Part shown: piece after piece, positions 9,453 to 17,763 of the stretch
How positions within the stretch are numbered: the stretch's first letter is position 1
Layout: each line of letters begins with the position of its first letter
Source of the DNA: an uncultured Bacteroidales bacterium
GTDB taxonomy: Bacteria; Bacteroidota; Bacteroidia; Bacteroidales; UBA932
Direction: 5' to 3'
Assembly (NCBI GenBank): GCA_900316955.1
Contig: ONEX01000012.1
Coordinates: forward strand, 1-64,000
Length of the DNA: 64,000 bases
Translations under genes and position numbers: made by a program
Notes under the pieces: generated by a model
The model's database searches: none
What the model was told of the DNA's origin: nothing
The model's input: only the letters and a program-made list of their open reading frames with translations

Positions 9453-9720
9453 TTGAAATCAGAGAATCACCTGATCATCACCGGCATCGTCATCTCTGAC
9501 GTTGCAGTCAATCCGGGGCAAATCCATTTCCGGTTCCGCATCATCCACAACTACGGAGGCGGAAGACCGCCGCTTACCTTGAACTGTGTCCAGATCGTCA
9601 GGCCCGGGACAGAGCCGAAGATTCCCCCAGAAGGGGGATGCTGTCCGGGTCCGCGCATACCTGCGCATTCATACGGAAAGAATCGAGGCAGTCGTGAAAT
9701 CGATCGACATCGACCGTAAC
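9453..9720 (+). pseudogene. Frameshifted SSB-like OB-fold remnant
   Basis: Two frames together read like a single-stranded-DNA-binding OB fold. The first (TTG start at 9453) gives LIITGIVISDVAVNPGQ, then PPLTLNCVQIVRPG. The second, shifted by one base at about 9615-9640, continues RFPQKGDAVRVRAYLR and ERIEAVVKSIDIDRN. The order matches SSB-type proteins, where a PP..LNC strand is followed by F.KGD.V.V.A.LR. The shift falls in a stretch with runs of five C and five G. After about 9720 neither frame makes sense, so the gene is probably dead. Sequencing error or a programmed shift are alternatives. Confidence 0.5.
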
Positions 9721-9867
9721 AACCTTATCCGATGGTCACCTGGAAACCCGCTCGAGGCGTCACTCTCGCAAGGGTTTCCCATGTTCCTTTCATCAAGGCG
9801 ACACATCTGTCGCCTTGCTCAATACATTACTCATTTTCAACTTTTTATCCATTTTCACTTCAACGTT

Positions 9868-10404
9868 ATGTGTAACACTGACAACACCAACTTCGCCGGC
9901 ACCCGCGATGCCGCCAACCGTTCCATCCGCTTCGACATCCGCATGGGCAAGTTCGCCCAGTGGATGGGCCAGGGACAGCAGTCCCGCGAGTTCGACTATG
10001 TCCAGGGGTACCTCACCGGCATCTCCCTCCGGAAGCACGAGATGCCCACCGGAGAGATGACCTACCTGGACGTCCACTTCAAGAACGGGGAGATCCGCTT
10101 CGACGTGTCGGCCATCGCCTCCGGCAGCGTCGCGGCGGAGCTCATCTCCAAGCTCGTGAACATCCGCGACTTCAATTCCATGGTCCGCATCGACGTCTGG
10201 CAGAAGGAGACGTTCACCAACTGCGTCGTCTACGAGAACGGCGAGAAGCTCCCGTTCCGCATCCTCCCCAAGGTAGAGCGGAAGCAGAAGGGATTCAGCA
10301 CCTCCTACGACACCTCCGAGCGGGACGCCGCGGTCATGGCCATGATCGTCGAGCTGAACGCCAGGATCGCGCAGGCGTCGCGGTCCGAGAACGCGAGGAA
10401 CTAA
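9868..10404 (+). CDS. Uncharacterised protein, possibly OB-fold DNA-binding
   Basis: A 178-aa protein with no signal peptide or membrane segment, first gene of a four-gene plus-strand operon. The ATG at 9868 is chosen because the frame upstream does not look coding. The body alternates short beta strands (YVQGYLTGISLRKHE, MTYLDVHFKNGEIRFDV, MVRIDVWQKETFTNCVVYE) with one helix, a pattern compatible with an OB-fold single-strand DNA-binding protein, but no diagnostic motif is present and I do not recognise the family. The C-terminus is a charged helix. Its neighbours, a nuclease-like protein and an AAA+ ATPase, suggest a nucleic-acid role; this is inference. Confidence 0.75.
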   Translation: MCNTDNTNFAGTRDAANRSIRFDIRMGKFAQWMGQGQQSREFDYVQGYLTGISLRKHEMPTGEMTYLDVHFKNGEIRFDVSAIASGSVAAELISKLVNIRDFNSMVRIDVWQKETFTNCVVYENGEKLPFRILPKVERKQKGFSTSYDTSERDAAVMAMIVELNARIAQASRSENARN

Positions 10405-10415
10405 AAGATGAAGCG

Positions 10416-10538
10416 ATGAAGGACACGCAGATCATCCGGCAGTTTGTCTCCGACAACAAAACGCAGGAAGTCCTAGCTCTCGTCGAAGAGCTGGGACTAT
10501 CCCTTATAAGCGTAACCCACGAGAATTCAATCAGCTAG
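10416..10538 (+). CDS. Small 40-aa ORF in nuclease/AAA+ operon
   Basis: ATG at 10416, TAG at 10536-10538. The peptide MKDTQIIRQFVSDNKTQEVL continues ALVEELGLSLI and is an amphipathic helical chain. It fills the gap between the 178-aa protein (12 bases upstream) and the nuclease-like gene (5 bases downstream), which supports real translation, possibly as a small regulator or coupling peptide. No family recognised. Confidence 0.4.
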   Translation: MKDTQIIRQFVSDNKTQEVLALVEELGLSLISVTHENSIS

Positions 10539-10543
10539 AAGAC

Positions 10544-11206
10544 ATGGACAGACAGAAGCAGATCTTTGAAAAGCTTGGATTCGGACCGTTCCTTGCCAAC
10601 CTCACCACCATCCTTTTCCTCCCGAGGAAGGAGAAGGGTGACGTGTTTTATGCCAGCGCCAACTACAAGGTACAGGAGCCGAACTACACGCGCCCCGACG
10701 ACCATCGGAACTACTTCGAGCACGATGTCATCATGACCGTCGTACACTGCGGTGAACGCATCGACAAAGGAAGGACCCGCCGCAAGATCGTGAGCAAGTT
10801 CGTCGTGTCGATCGAAATCAAGACGAGCGTGGACGACATCTGGAAGTCTTCCATCGACAAGTACCTCGGAGCGACGCGGCTTTTCTTCATCGCCGCGCCC
10901 AAGCACCTGCTGCGGCAGCTCGTCCAGAGGTATCGCTCCCATCCCCGGAAGGAGGTGATCGGGATTGTCGATGCCGACACCGGGCAGGTCGTCGTACTCC
11001 CGCAGTACCAGGACTTCCAGAAGGACCGGTGCGACCGGCTGCTGGCCCGCTGCTATACGAGCGAGCACCGCTACCCCTTCTGCTGCGGGGACGTCGAGCC
11101 GTACGGCATCCACCGTGTCATGGAAAACGACAGTCCCGCTCCCGAGTGGACCGACTGCGGCGGACTCCGCATGAACACGGCCTACCAGAACCTCTTCACG
11201 CGCTGA
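10544..11206 (+). CDS. Predicted PD-(D/E)XK-type nuclease-like protein
   Basis: A 220-aa cytoplasmic protein. The core has a D61 strand (YFEHDVIMTVV), then VVSIEIKTSVDD with E91-x-K93, then KYLGATRLFFIAAP and EVIGIVDADTG. This order (D, E-x-K, a Y..ad..yfa.P strand, vGiv.ad strand) is that of restriction-endonuclease-like folds such as the MmcB family, so DNA cleavage with divalent metal is likely. The family call is inference from the motif pattern. The C-terminal third is cysteine-rich (CDRLLARC, FCCGD) and may bind metal. It is 2 bases upstream of the AAA+ ATPase gene, and the two probably act together. Confidence 0.6.
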   Translation: MDRQKQIFEKLGFGPFLANLTTILFLPRKEKGDVFYASANYKVQEPNYTRPDDHRNYFEHDVIMTVVHCGERIDKGRTRRKIVSKFVVSIEIKTSVDDIWKSSIDKYLGATRLFFIAAPKHLLRQLVQRYRSHPRKEVIGIVDADTGQVVVLPQYQDFQKDRCDRLLARCYTSEHRYPFCCGDVEPYGIHRVMENDSPAPEWTDCGGLRMNTAYQNLFTR

Positions 11207-11208
11207 CC

Positions 11209-12525
11209 ATGAACGAGATTCGAAAGACATCCGACAATAGTGCGTCACTGTCGCTTCCGCCGGAAGAGCAGCTGCTGTTCAGATTCTCCTGGGCCTGCAA
11301 ACAGTTCCGGGAGAACTGCGAAAAAAACGCGCTCGCAGTCGATGGAAATCCGGTGGCGTGGCTCATCCGGGAGATCCGGGAAATGATGTCGCAGTTCCCG
11401 GAGACGCGTTTCGTTCAGGGGCTCCAGGAACTGGGAGTGATCAGGCTCCCGGTTATGGCCCAGTGCGTCCTCTACTGCCTCTGCGAGCGGTTTCTGGCCA
11501 AGCCGCTCGAGCCGGTGGACTCACTCTCCTTCATCTCCGACGATGCGCAGTACGCATTCCGGAAAGGGATCGATCTGCTTGTGGGACAGGGGCTGGCCGT
11601 CGCCGTCGCGGTGAACAATTCAGCGGAATCCAAGGCAACCAAAGACAATTACCTGCTGTCTCCGGAGGTCTGCCGGGTGCTGTTCCGAGGCCGCGAGGAC
11701 CTCATCCGGACGACCGTCGTGGCTCTGTTCGGATCCATCACTGCCAGCAGGGACATCCGGGAGCGGACGCTCATCTTCCCGGAAGGCCTGAGGGACCGGC
11801 TGCGGCTGGTCTCGCGGGCCGTCGCGGCGGACCAGTTCGACCAGGTGGTCAAGGAACTGACGGAGAACGGTCTGCGGGGCGGCATCACGGTGATCCTGTT
11901 CGGACCTCCCGGGACGGGCAAGACGGAGTTCGTGCGGCAGTTGGCGCTCGCCTCGGGGAGGGACTTATTCTTGGTGGACAGCGCCAAACTGGACGCCTCC
12001 TACTTCGGCGAGAAACCCCGGAACCTGCGGGACTTCTTCCGCCTCGTCCGATATGTCCAGGCCATCTCCAACCTCGCTCCTATCATCTTCATCGACGAGG
12101 CGGACGCGCTGCTCGGCAGGCGGGTGGCCGTGGAGAAGGCCTCCGACAAGGAGGAGAACACCTCGGCCAGCGTCATCCTCGAAGAGCTGAACTCCTTCTC
12201 GGGCATCCTGTTCGCCGCCACGAACTTCATCACCACCATCGACCCGGCGATGTACCGCCGCTTCCTGATGAAGATCGAGTTTCCCGTCCCAGGAAGGGAC
12301 GTGCTGGCGAAGATCTGGCGGGCCAAGCTCCCGTGGATCACCGCCGAGGACGCCGAGACACTGGCGGAGCGGTTCCCGCTGTCCGGCGGCATCATCGACA
12401 ACGTGGCGGCCCTGTGCCTCCTGGAGAGGATCATCGACGGGACGTCGCCCACCCTGGACCGGATCCTGCGGCACTGCGCCGAGCAGGGCGGGAAGGAGCG
12501 GAGCACCCCCATCGGATTCCACTGA
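11209..12525 (+). CDS. AAA+ ATPase
   Basis: A 438-aa cytoplasmic protein with a ~190-aa helical N-terminal region (QLLFRFSWACKQFREN) of unknown type and one C-terminal AAA+ module. Walker A is FGPPGTGKT near residue 232, Walker B is IIFIDEADAL near 291, sensor 1 is LFAATN, and an arginine-finger candidate is in MYRRFLMKIEFPVP. The single module and substrate-binding-like N-terminus resemble ATPases that remodel a partner protein. The ATG at 11209 is chosen because it starts 2 bases after the nuclease-like gene's stop; upstream in-frame codons lie inside that gene. It closes the operon. The role as motor for the nuclease-like protein is inferred from the gene order. Confidence 0.8.
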   Translation: MNEIRKTSDNSASLSLPPEEQLLFRFSWACKQFRENCEKNALAVDGNPVAWLIREIREMMSQFPETRFVQGLQELGVIRLPVMAQCVLYCLCERFLAKPLEPVDSLSFISDDAQYAFRKGIDLLVGQGLAVAVAVNNSAESKATKDNYLLSPEVCRVLFRGREDLIRTTVVALFGSITASRDIRERTLIFPEGLRDRLRLVSRAVAADQFDQVVKELTENGLRGGITVILFGPPGTGKTEFVRQLALASGRDLFLVDSAKLDASYFGEKPRNLRDFFRLVRYVQAISNLAPIIFIDEADALLGRRVAVEKASDKEENTSASVILEELNSFSGILFAATNFITTIDPAMYRRFLMKIEFPVPGRDVLAKIWRAKLPWITAEDAETLAERFPLSGGIIDNVAALCLLERIIDGTSPTLDRILRHCAEQGGKERSTPIGFH

Positions 12526-12546
12526 CGGCCCTAAAAACTACTTCTT

Positions 12547-12642
12547 CCGGACTAACCGAACTAAAACCGTACAAACTTGGCCTCAAAAAATGCACTGCAA
12601 GCCCCTCAGGTGGAGTTTGTCCGGATAGTTCGGTTAGTTCGG
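12547..12642. repeat. Inverted repeat between AAA+ gene and tmRNA
   Basis: Bases 12547-12563 (CCGGACTAACCGAACTA) are the reverse complement of 12626-12642 with one mismatch, 62 bases apart. The repeat unit also contains a short internal echo (CCGAACTA). It may be a protein-binding site, a recombination arm at the island edge or the terminator region of the operon. No gene is visible between 12526 and 12805. Confidence 0.6.
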
Positions 12643-12767
12643 TATATGTTAGGGGGTAAAAGCCCCATTTTCGGCATCAAATTGACGGATGAATCCAGGT
12701 GGAGAGAGATGGAAAATGGGCGTTCTCGCAAGGGGCAGATTGGGGCAATAATTGGGGCAACAAAAAT

Positions 12768-12805
12768 GAAAAGTGCCCTGCAATAACCTGCAAGGCACTT
12801 TTTTG
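12768..12805 (-). terminator. Terminator of tmRNA
   Basis: AAGTGCCCTGCA at 12771-12782 pairs with TGCAAGGCACTT at 12789-12800 with one mismatch. On the minus strand it lies directly after the tmRNA 3' end and is followed by a T-rich run; a T run also follows on the plus strand, so it may work in both directions. Confidence 0.75.
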
Positions 12806-13201
12806 TGGAGGTGAGCGGACTCGAACCGCTGTCCAAACGCCGCACCAGGCGGCTTTCTACACGCTTATCCGTCCTTTGGTTTTCGTGCCGCCCCTGCCGG
12901 ATGGCGGGCGAAGACGGCCTTAGCCTTTGAATCTTAGCCGGTTTTAAAGGCGTCCACCGGAGCGTCCCGGTCTGGATGATACCCCTGGGTCGGCCGATAC
13001 CGGGCGGAACGTCCGAGGGATACTCGTCGGCGGCGCAGCCTAGGCGTCGCGGATTAAGCTAATTGGCTTTGCCGAATTAGGCAGCGAGTGCGTAGTTGTT
13101 GTTGGCAACTGATTTTTTGGAATCTGAGATTTACGGGCAAGGTTCCAACGCCCGGCGTGCTTACCGTCCGACATCAACGCTGTCAAAACCAAAACACCCC
13201 C
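12806..13201 (-). ncRNA. ssrA: tmRNA (transfer-messenger RNA)
   Basis: The 5' end GGGGGTG (13201 down) pairs over seven positions with CACCTCC at the 3' end, followed by discriminator A at 12806; CCA is not encoded. The 3' arm carries GGTTCGAGTCC as T loop. The tag reading frame lies at 13106-13077 (minus strand): GCC resume codon, then AAC AAC AAC TAC GCA CTC GCT GCC TAA, giving the tag ANNNYALAA, close to the E. coli ANDENYALAA. It rescues stalled ribosomes and marks nascent proteins for proteolysis. It is transcribed with tRNA-Val, 9 bases upstream. Confidence 0.93.
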
Positions 13202-13210
13202 ATTGCGGTG

Positions 13211-13285
13211 TGGGCGATGGCGGATTCGAACCGTCGACCCCCTGCTTGTAAGGCAGGTGCTCTGAACCAACTGAGCTAATCGCCC
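13211..13285 (-). tRNA. tRNA-Val (anticodon UAC)
   Basis: The minus strand folds into a cloverleaf: acceptor GGGCGAT pairs with ATCGCCC, D arm AGCTCAGTTGGTTCAGAGC, anticodon stem CCTGC/GCAGG with loop CTTACAA (anticodon TAC), T loop GGTTCGAATCC. The discriminator is A and CCA is not encoded. It precedes tmRNA in one transcript. Confidence 0.95.
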
Positions 13286-13296
13286 GAAAAGGATTG

Positions 13297-13328
13297 CAAA
13301 GATAAGCTGAAAAAGCGAAAGTTGCAAA
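13297..13328 (-). promoter_or_regulatory. Promoter of tRNA-Val and tmRNA
   Basis: The minus strand has TTTG (13328-13325), a 20-base spacer and TATCTTTG (13304-13297), a perfect Bacteroidetes housekeeping promoter, about 12 bases before the tRNA 5' end. Confidence 0.85.
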
Positions 13329-13772
13329 TTACAGCCAAGTCACAATCTTCTCCAGCCAGACCCTGTCTTCCTCGTCGAAGGTGGCGAGGCGGTCGCTGTC
13401 GATGTCCAGCACGGCGGTGACGGCGCCGTCGGGTCCATGGACGGGGACGACGATCTCGCTGCGGGAGGCGCTGCTGCAGGCGATGTGTCCGGGGAACTGC
13501 TCGACGTCCGGGACGACGACGGTCTCATTCCGCTTCCAGGCCGTGCCGCAGACGCCCTTCCCGAAGGGGATGTGCATGCAGGCGACGGGGCCCTGGAAAG
13601 GGCCGAGGACGAGCTCGTCCTCCGCCACGCGGTAGAAGCCGGTCCACCAGAATCCGAACGTTTCGTGCAGGACGGCGGCGACGTTCGCCATCTTCGCGAT
13701 GACGTCCGTCTCCCCTTCCAGCAAGGCGGCCACCTGCCGCTCCAGCAGGCGGTATTTTTCGGTCTTTTCCAT
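13329..13772 (-). CDS. msrC: Free methionine-R-sulfoxide reductase (GAF domain)
   Basis: A 147-aa single GAF-domain cytoplasmic enzyme that reduces free L-methionine-R-sulfoxide with thioredoxin, a repair step against oxidation. The three family cysteines are visible at C65, C75 and C99 (VACMHIPFGKGVCGTAW and HIACSSASRSEIVVP), with the same 10- and 24-residue spacing as E. coli C84, C94 and C118, so it should be active. Length is normal for the family. It lies between bactofilin, whose terminator precedes it, and the tRNA-Val promoter, which overlaps its stop codon, so it is probably a single-gene unit. Confidence 0.92.
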   Translation of the reverse strand: MEKTEKYRLLERQVAALLEGETDVIAKMANVAAVLHETFGFWWTGFYRVAEDELVLGPFQGPVACMHIPFGKGVCGTAWKRNETVVVPDVEQFPGHIACSSASRSEIVVPVHGPDGAVTAVLDIDSDRLATFDEEDRVWLEKIVTWL

Positions 13773-13778
13773 TATAAC

Positions 13779-13817
13779 AAAAAAGTTAAGTGGTAAAACA
13801 TAATTGTTTTACCACTT
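13779..13817 (-). terminator. Terminator of bactofilin gene
   Basis: Arms AAGTGGTAAAAC (13788-13799) and GTTTTACCACTT (13806-13817) are perfect 12-bp complements with a 6-base loop. On the minus strand the hairpin is followed by a T6 run. Confidence 0.8.
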
Positions 13818-13838
13818 ATACTTCAACGAATTGAGCAG

Positions 13839-14273
13839 CTACTTCTGCATCGGGGCCGGTGCGGGCTGCGCCGGGGCCTGCGGGAGCGGGCGGCCGGTCA
13901 TCTGGGCCACGATCTTGTCGAATTCAGCCTCGGAAATCATCCGGCAGTTGCCGTTGAACTTGGCGTCGAGCTCCACCTGGAGACGCTTGATGTTCAGGTC
14001 GCCCTCGATGGTGCAGCCACCCTTCAGGGAAAGGGTGTCCTTGACGTAGAAGTTGCCGTGCATCGTTCCGGTGAAGTCGACGTTCTGGCAGATGATGTCG
14101 CCCTTGATCTGGGCCTTCTCGCCCACGACGACGCGGCCCTTGGAGCAGATCTTGCCCTCGAAGATGCCGTCGACGCGGAGGTCGGTGGGAGTGGTGATCT
14201 CACCCTTGAAAGTGGTACCGGCGGAAATCCGGCTCACTTCGTTCACATTGACAGGTTCCATTGGTTTAGCCAT
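13839..14273 (-). CDS. Bactofilin (polymer-forming cytoskeletal protein)
   Basis: A 144-aa protein with the bactofilin (DUF583) core of repeated short beta turns: ISAGTTFKGEITTPTDLRVD, GRVVVGEKAQIKGDI, TLSLKGGCTIEGDLNIKRL. These form a right-handed beta helix that polymerises into filaments without nucleotide, used for cell-envelope shape or localisation of enzymes. The core is framed by a short N-terminal tail and a Pro/Ala/Gln-rich C-terminal tail (PLPQAPAQPAPAPMQK), as usual. It is 46 bases downstream of secA and ends in a strong terminator; it may be transcribed with secA. Confidence 0.93.
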   Translation of the reverse strand: MAKPMEPVNVNEVSRISAGTTFKGEITTPTDLRVDGIFEGKICSKGRVVVGEKAQIKGDIICQNVDFTGTMHGNFYVKDTLSLKGGCTIEGDLNIKRLQVELDAKFNGNCRMISEAEFDKIVAQMTGRPLPQAPAQPAPAPMQK

Positions 14274-14287
14274 ATTTTAATTTGATA

Positions 14288-14314
14288 GATTCTTTCGCTT
14301 CGCTCAGAATGACA
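14288..14314. repeat. Short dispersed repeat, copy 1
   Basis: The sequence GATTCTTTCGCTTCGCTCAG continuing AATGACA lies in the gap between secA and the bactofilin gene. A near-identical copy lacking one T and with one substitution is at 27937-27962. The unit is an imperfect palindrome (ATTCT...AGAAT). Confidence 0.75.
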
Positions 14315-14319
14315 GCGGA

Positions 14320-17300
14320 CTACGCAATCCCCTTGCCGTGGCAGTTCTTGTACTTGAGGCCGGAGCCGCAAGGGCAGGGATCGTTGCGACCCACGCGCTT
14401 GTCCACGCGGATCGGGGTGCGGGCCTTCTGCTCGCCGTTGGTGGAGAGCTGGGAAGGATCGTTGGTGCGCATCTGGCTCAGGTCGCGGCGCGGCTGGGCG
14501 GCCGGGCGCGGGGCGCGGGCCTCGTTGGCGTCGCGGAGCGGGATGAAGGCGCGGAGGAGGAAGGTCAGGACCGCCTCGTTCAGCTCCTCGAGCATCTGGG
14601 AGAAGAGGTTGTAGCTCTCCAGTTTATAGACCACCAGCGGGTCCTTCTGCTCGTAGGCGGCGTTCTGGACGCTCTGACGGAGGTCGTCCATGTCGCGCAG
14701 GTGCTGCTTCCAGTATTCGTCGATCTCGTACAGGATCACGGAACGGCTCAGGGACTTGGCCACTTCGCGGCTCTCGGTCTCGTAGGCCTTCTTCAGGTTC
14801 ACGGACAGTTTGAGCATCCGCTTGCCGTCGGAGATGGGGATGGCGATGTTCTCGTACATGGACCCCTGCTTCTCGTACACCTGCTTGATGATCGGGTTCA
14901 CCTTCTCCACCATCGCGTCCATACGGCGGTCATACACCTCCTGCATGTGCGCGCAGAGCTTTTCGGCGATGTCCTGCGGCTTCGCGTGCTCGAAGAAGGC
15001 TTCGTCGAAGCCCAGGTCGATGGACAGGGTCGCGATGACGTATTCCTCGAAGGAGGCGTAGTCCATGCCTTCGGCTTTCTCGGCGATGATGGTCGCGGTG
15101 TCCTGCATCATGTTCTGGACGTCGATCTCGATGCGTTCGCCGGAAAGGGCGTTGCGGCGGCGGGCGTACACGGCCTCGCGCTGGTAGTTCATCACGTCGT
15201 CGTATTCGAGCGTGCGCTTGCGCCAGCCGAAGTGGTTCTCCTCCACGCGCTTCTGCGCGGTCTCGATGGACTTGGAAAGCATGCCGGAGACGAGGGCCTC
15301 GTCATCGGCCATGCCCAGCTTGTCCACGACCCCGGCGATGCGTTCGGAACCGAACTTGCGCATGAGGTCGTCCTCGAGGGAGATGTAGAAGGTGGAGGAA
15401 CCCGGGTCGCCCTGACGGCCGGCGCGGCCGCGGAGCTGCCGGTCCACGCGGCGGCTGTCGTGCCGGGTGGTGCCGATGATGGCGAGACCGCCGGCTTTCT
15501 TCACCTCCGGGGTGAGCTTGATATCGGTACCACGGCCCGCCATGTTGGTGGCGATGGTGACCTTGCCCGCCTGGCCCGCCTGGGCCACGATTTCCGCTTC
15601 ACGGGCGTGCTCCTTCGCGTTCAGCACGTTCGGGCGCAGGCCGCGGAGGCGCATCATGCGCGCGAGGAGCTCGGAGGTTTCCACGTCGGTGGTACCCACG
15701 AGGACCGGGCGTCCGGCGTTCGTGAGCTCGACCACGCGGTCGATGACGGCGTTGAACTTTCCTTTCTTGGTCTTGTAGATGATGTCGTCCTGGTCGTCGC
15801 GGATGACCGGCCGGTTGGTCGGGATGGACACGACGTCCAGCTTGTAGATGCTCCAGAACTCGCCCGCCTCGGTCTCGGCGGTACCGGTCATGCCCGCGAG
15901 CTTGTGGTACATGCGGAAGTAGTTCTGCAGGGTGATGGTCGCGAACGTCTGCGTCGCGGCCTCCACCTTCACGTTCTCCTTCGCTTCCACGGCCTGGTGG
16001 AGACCGTCGCTCCAGCGGCGGCCCTCCATGATACGGCCCGTGCTCTCGTCCACGATCTTGACCTTGTTGTCCACGATGACGTAGTCGATGTCCTTGGTGA
16101 ACATCGCGTAGGCCTTCAGGAGCTGGATGACGGTATGGACGCGCTCGCTCTTGAGGGAGAAGTCCTCCATCAGGGCGTCCTTCTTCTCGGCCTTCTGCGC
16201 CGGGGTGAGGGTGGCGTCGTTCTGGATTTCCGCGATGGCGGAGCCCATATCGGGCAGGACGAAGAAGTTCGGGTCGGACACGGCGTTGGCGAGGACCTCG
16301 TGGCCCTTGTCGGTCATATCCACGCTGTTCTGGATCTCGGTGATGACGAAGTAGAGTTCGTCGGTGACCTGCGGCATCTCGCGCTCGTTGTCCTGCATGT
16401 AGTAGCTTTCGGCCTTCTGCAGGAGCTGCTTCATGCCCGGCTCGGAGAGGAACTTGATGAGCGGCTGATACTTGGGAAGACCCTTGTTGCATCGGAGGAG
16501 GAGTTTTCCGCCCTCCGCCTCGTCGCCAGCCGCGATGGCCTTCTTGGCCTCGTTCAGGGTCGTGTTGATGAGGGCGCGCTGCTTGTTGTACAGGTTCTCC
16601 ACGTAGGGGCGGTACTCCATGAACTGCTCGTCGTCCGCGGCCTTCGCCATCGGGCCGGAGATGATGAGCGGGGTACGGGCGTCGTCGATGAGGACGGAGT
16701 CCACCTCGTCGACGATGGCGTAGTGGTGCTTCCGCTGGACGAGGTCCGACATCCGGGTGGCCATGTTGTCACGCAGGTAGTCGAAACCGAACTCGTTGTT
16801 GGTGCCGAAGGTGATGTCGCAGTCGTACGCCTTCTTGCGGGCGTCGGAGTTGGGCTGGTGCTTGTCGATGCAGTCCACGCTGAGGCCGTGGAACTGGTAC
16901 AGCGGGCCCATCCACTCGGAGTCACGCTTGGACAGGTAGTCGTTGACGGTGACCACGTGGACGCCCTTGCCGGCGAGCGCGTTCAGGAACACCGGGAGGG
17001 TGGCGACGAGGGTCTTGCCTTCACCGGTCGCCATCTCGGCGATGCTGCCCCGCTGCTCCTTGTTGGTCTTCAGGGAGCCGTTCAGGACGATGCCGCCGAT
17101 GAGCTGCACGTCGTAGTGGACCATGTCCCAGGTGATCTCGTTGCCGCCGGCGACCCAGTGGTTCTGCCAGACGGCCTTGTCATCCTCGATGTGGACGAAA
17201 TCGCGGCCGTGGGCCGCCAGGTCGCGGTCGAAGTCCGTCGCGGTGACCGTGATGGTCTCGTTCTGCGCGAAGCGGCGGGCGGTGGACTTCATGATGGCGA

Positions 17301-17634
17301 ACGCCTCGGGGAGGATCTCGTCGAGACACTTCTCGATGGCGTCGTCCTCGTCCTTGACGAGCTTGTCGGATTCGGTGGCGAGGGCTTCCTTCTCGGAAAC
17401 GGGGATGTCTTTCTCCAGCTCCGCCTTGATTTCGGCGATGCGGTCCTCGAAGGGCTTCTCGACGGCGAAGATCTTCGCCCGGAGGGCGGCGGAACGCGCC
17501 CGGAGCTCGTCGTCGGAGAGGGCGTCGATGCCGGGATAGGCCGCGAGGACCTTGTCCAGTATGGGCTTCACCAGCTTCATGTCCCGGTCGGACTTGGAGC
17601 CGAAAACTTTCTTCAGTATATCTGCGAATGCCAT
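14320..17634 (-). CDS. secA: Preprotein translocase ATPase SecA
   Basis: An 1104-aa SecA, the motor that pushes unfolded preproteins through SecYEG. Visible are Walker A ([14 protein letters not shown]), the DEAD-like Walker B with [14 protein letters not shown], the second helicase motif region ([15 protein letters not shown]), motif VI-like [16 protein letters not shown] and a C-terminal zinc finger [18 protein letters not shown] that binds SecB or phospholipid. It is longer than E. coli SecA because of insertions in the nucleotide-binding and linker regions, as is usual in Bacteroidetes. It has its own perfect promoter and is divergent from the fucP-like gene. Confidence 0.97.
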   Translation of the reverse strand: MAFADILKKVFGSKSDRDMKLVKPILDKVLAAYPGIDALSDDELRARSAALRAKIFAVEKPFEDRIAEIKAELEKDIPVSEKEALATESDKLVKDEDDAIEKCLDEILPEAFAIMKSTARRFAQNETITVTATDFDRDLAAHGRDFVHIEDDKAVWQNHWVAGGNEITWDMVHYDVQLIGGIVLNGSLKTNKEQRGSIAEMATGEGKTLVATLPVFLNALAGKGVHVVTVNDYLSKRDSEWMGPLYQFHGLSVDCIDKHQPNSDARKKAYDCDITFGTNNEFGFDYLRDNMATRMSDLVQRKHHYAIVDEVDSVLIDDARTPLIISGPMAKAADDEQFMEYRPYVENLYNKQRALINTTLNEAKKAIAAGDEAEGGKLLLRCNKGLPKYQPLIKFLSEPGMKQLLQKAESYYMQDNEREMPQVTDELYFVITEIQNSVDMTDKGHEVLANAVSDPNFFVLPDMGSAIAEIQNDATLTPAQKAEKKDALMEDFSLKSERVHTVIQLLKAYAMFTKDIDYVIVDNKVKIVDESTGRIMEGRRWSDGLHQAVEAKENVKVEAATQTFATITLQNYFRMYHKLAGMTGTAETEAGEFWSIYKLDVVSIPTNRPVIRDDQDDIIYKTKKGKFNAVIDRVVELTNAGRPVLVGTTDVETSELLARMMRLRGLRPNVLNAKEHAREAEIVAQAGQAGKVTIATNMAGRGTDIKLTPEVKKAGGLAIIGTTRHDSRRVDRQLRGRAGRQGDPGSSTFYISLEDDLMRKFGSERIAGVVDKLGMADDEALVSGMLSKSIETAQKRVEENHFGWRKRTLEYDDVMNYQREAVYARRRNALSGERIEIDVQNMMQDTATIIAEKAEGMDYASFEEYVIATLSIDLGFDEAFFEHAKPQDIAEKLCAHMQEVYDRRMDAMVEKVNPIIKQVYEKQGSMYENIAIPISDGKRMLKLSVNLKKAYETESREVAKSLSRSVILYEIDEYWKQHLRDMDDLRQSVQNAAYEQKDPLVVYKLESYNLFSQMLEELNEAVLTFLLRAFIPLRDANEARAPRPAAQPRRDLSQMRTNDPSQLSTNGEQKARTPIRVDKRVGRNDPCPCGSGLKYKNCHGKGIA

Positions 17635-17672
17635 AGCTTGCTTCTCAAATACCAGTTAAAAATATTATCTTA

Positions 17673-17704
17673 CAAATGTACATATAATTCAGCGGATACA
17701 CAAA
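17673..17704 (-). promoter_or_regulatory. Promoter of secA
   Basis: The minus strand has TTTG (17704-17701), 20 bases, then TACATTTG (17680-17673), 38 bases before the secA start. Its -33 element touches that of the divergent transporter promoter. Confidence 0.85.
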
Positions 17705-17735
17705 TTGTATTTCCCCCAAATTATCCTTAACTTTC
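17704..17735 (+). promoter_or_regulatory. Promoter of FucP-type transporter gene
   Basis: ATTG at 17704-17707, 20 bases, then TAACTTTC at 17728-17735 (one mismatch to TAnnTTTG). It overlaps the divergent secA promoter by its -33 box. Confidence 0.6.
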
Positions 17736-17763
17736 GGTCCTGTACGACAGAAAGACCGAACCG

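Noticed and set aside
12806..12840. tmRNA 3' end as attachment site with a duplicated copy
   Set aside because: I looked for a second copy of the terminal ~22 bases of tmRNA to the left of the operon and saw none, and no integrase is present, so an att site is not supported here.
14338..17730. 1130-codon open frame antisense to secA
   Set aside because: It mirrors the codon structure of secA in a high-G+C gene and encodes a low-complexity V/L/H/D/G-rich chain; no real protein features.
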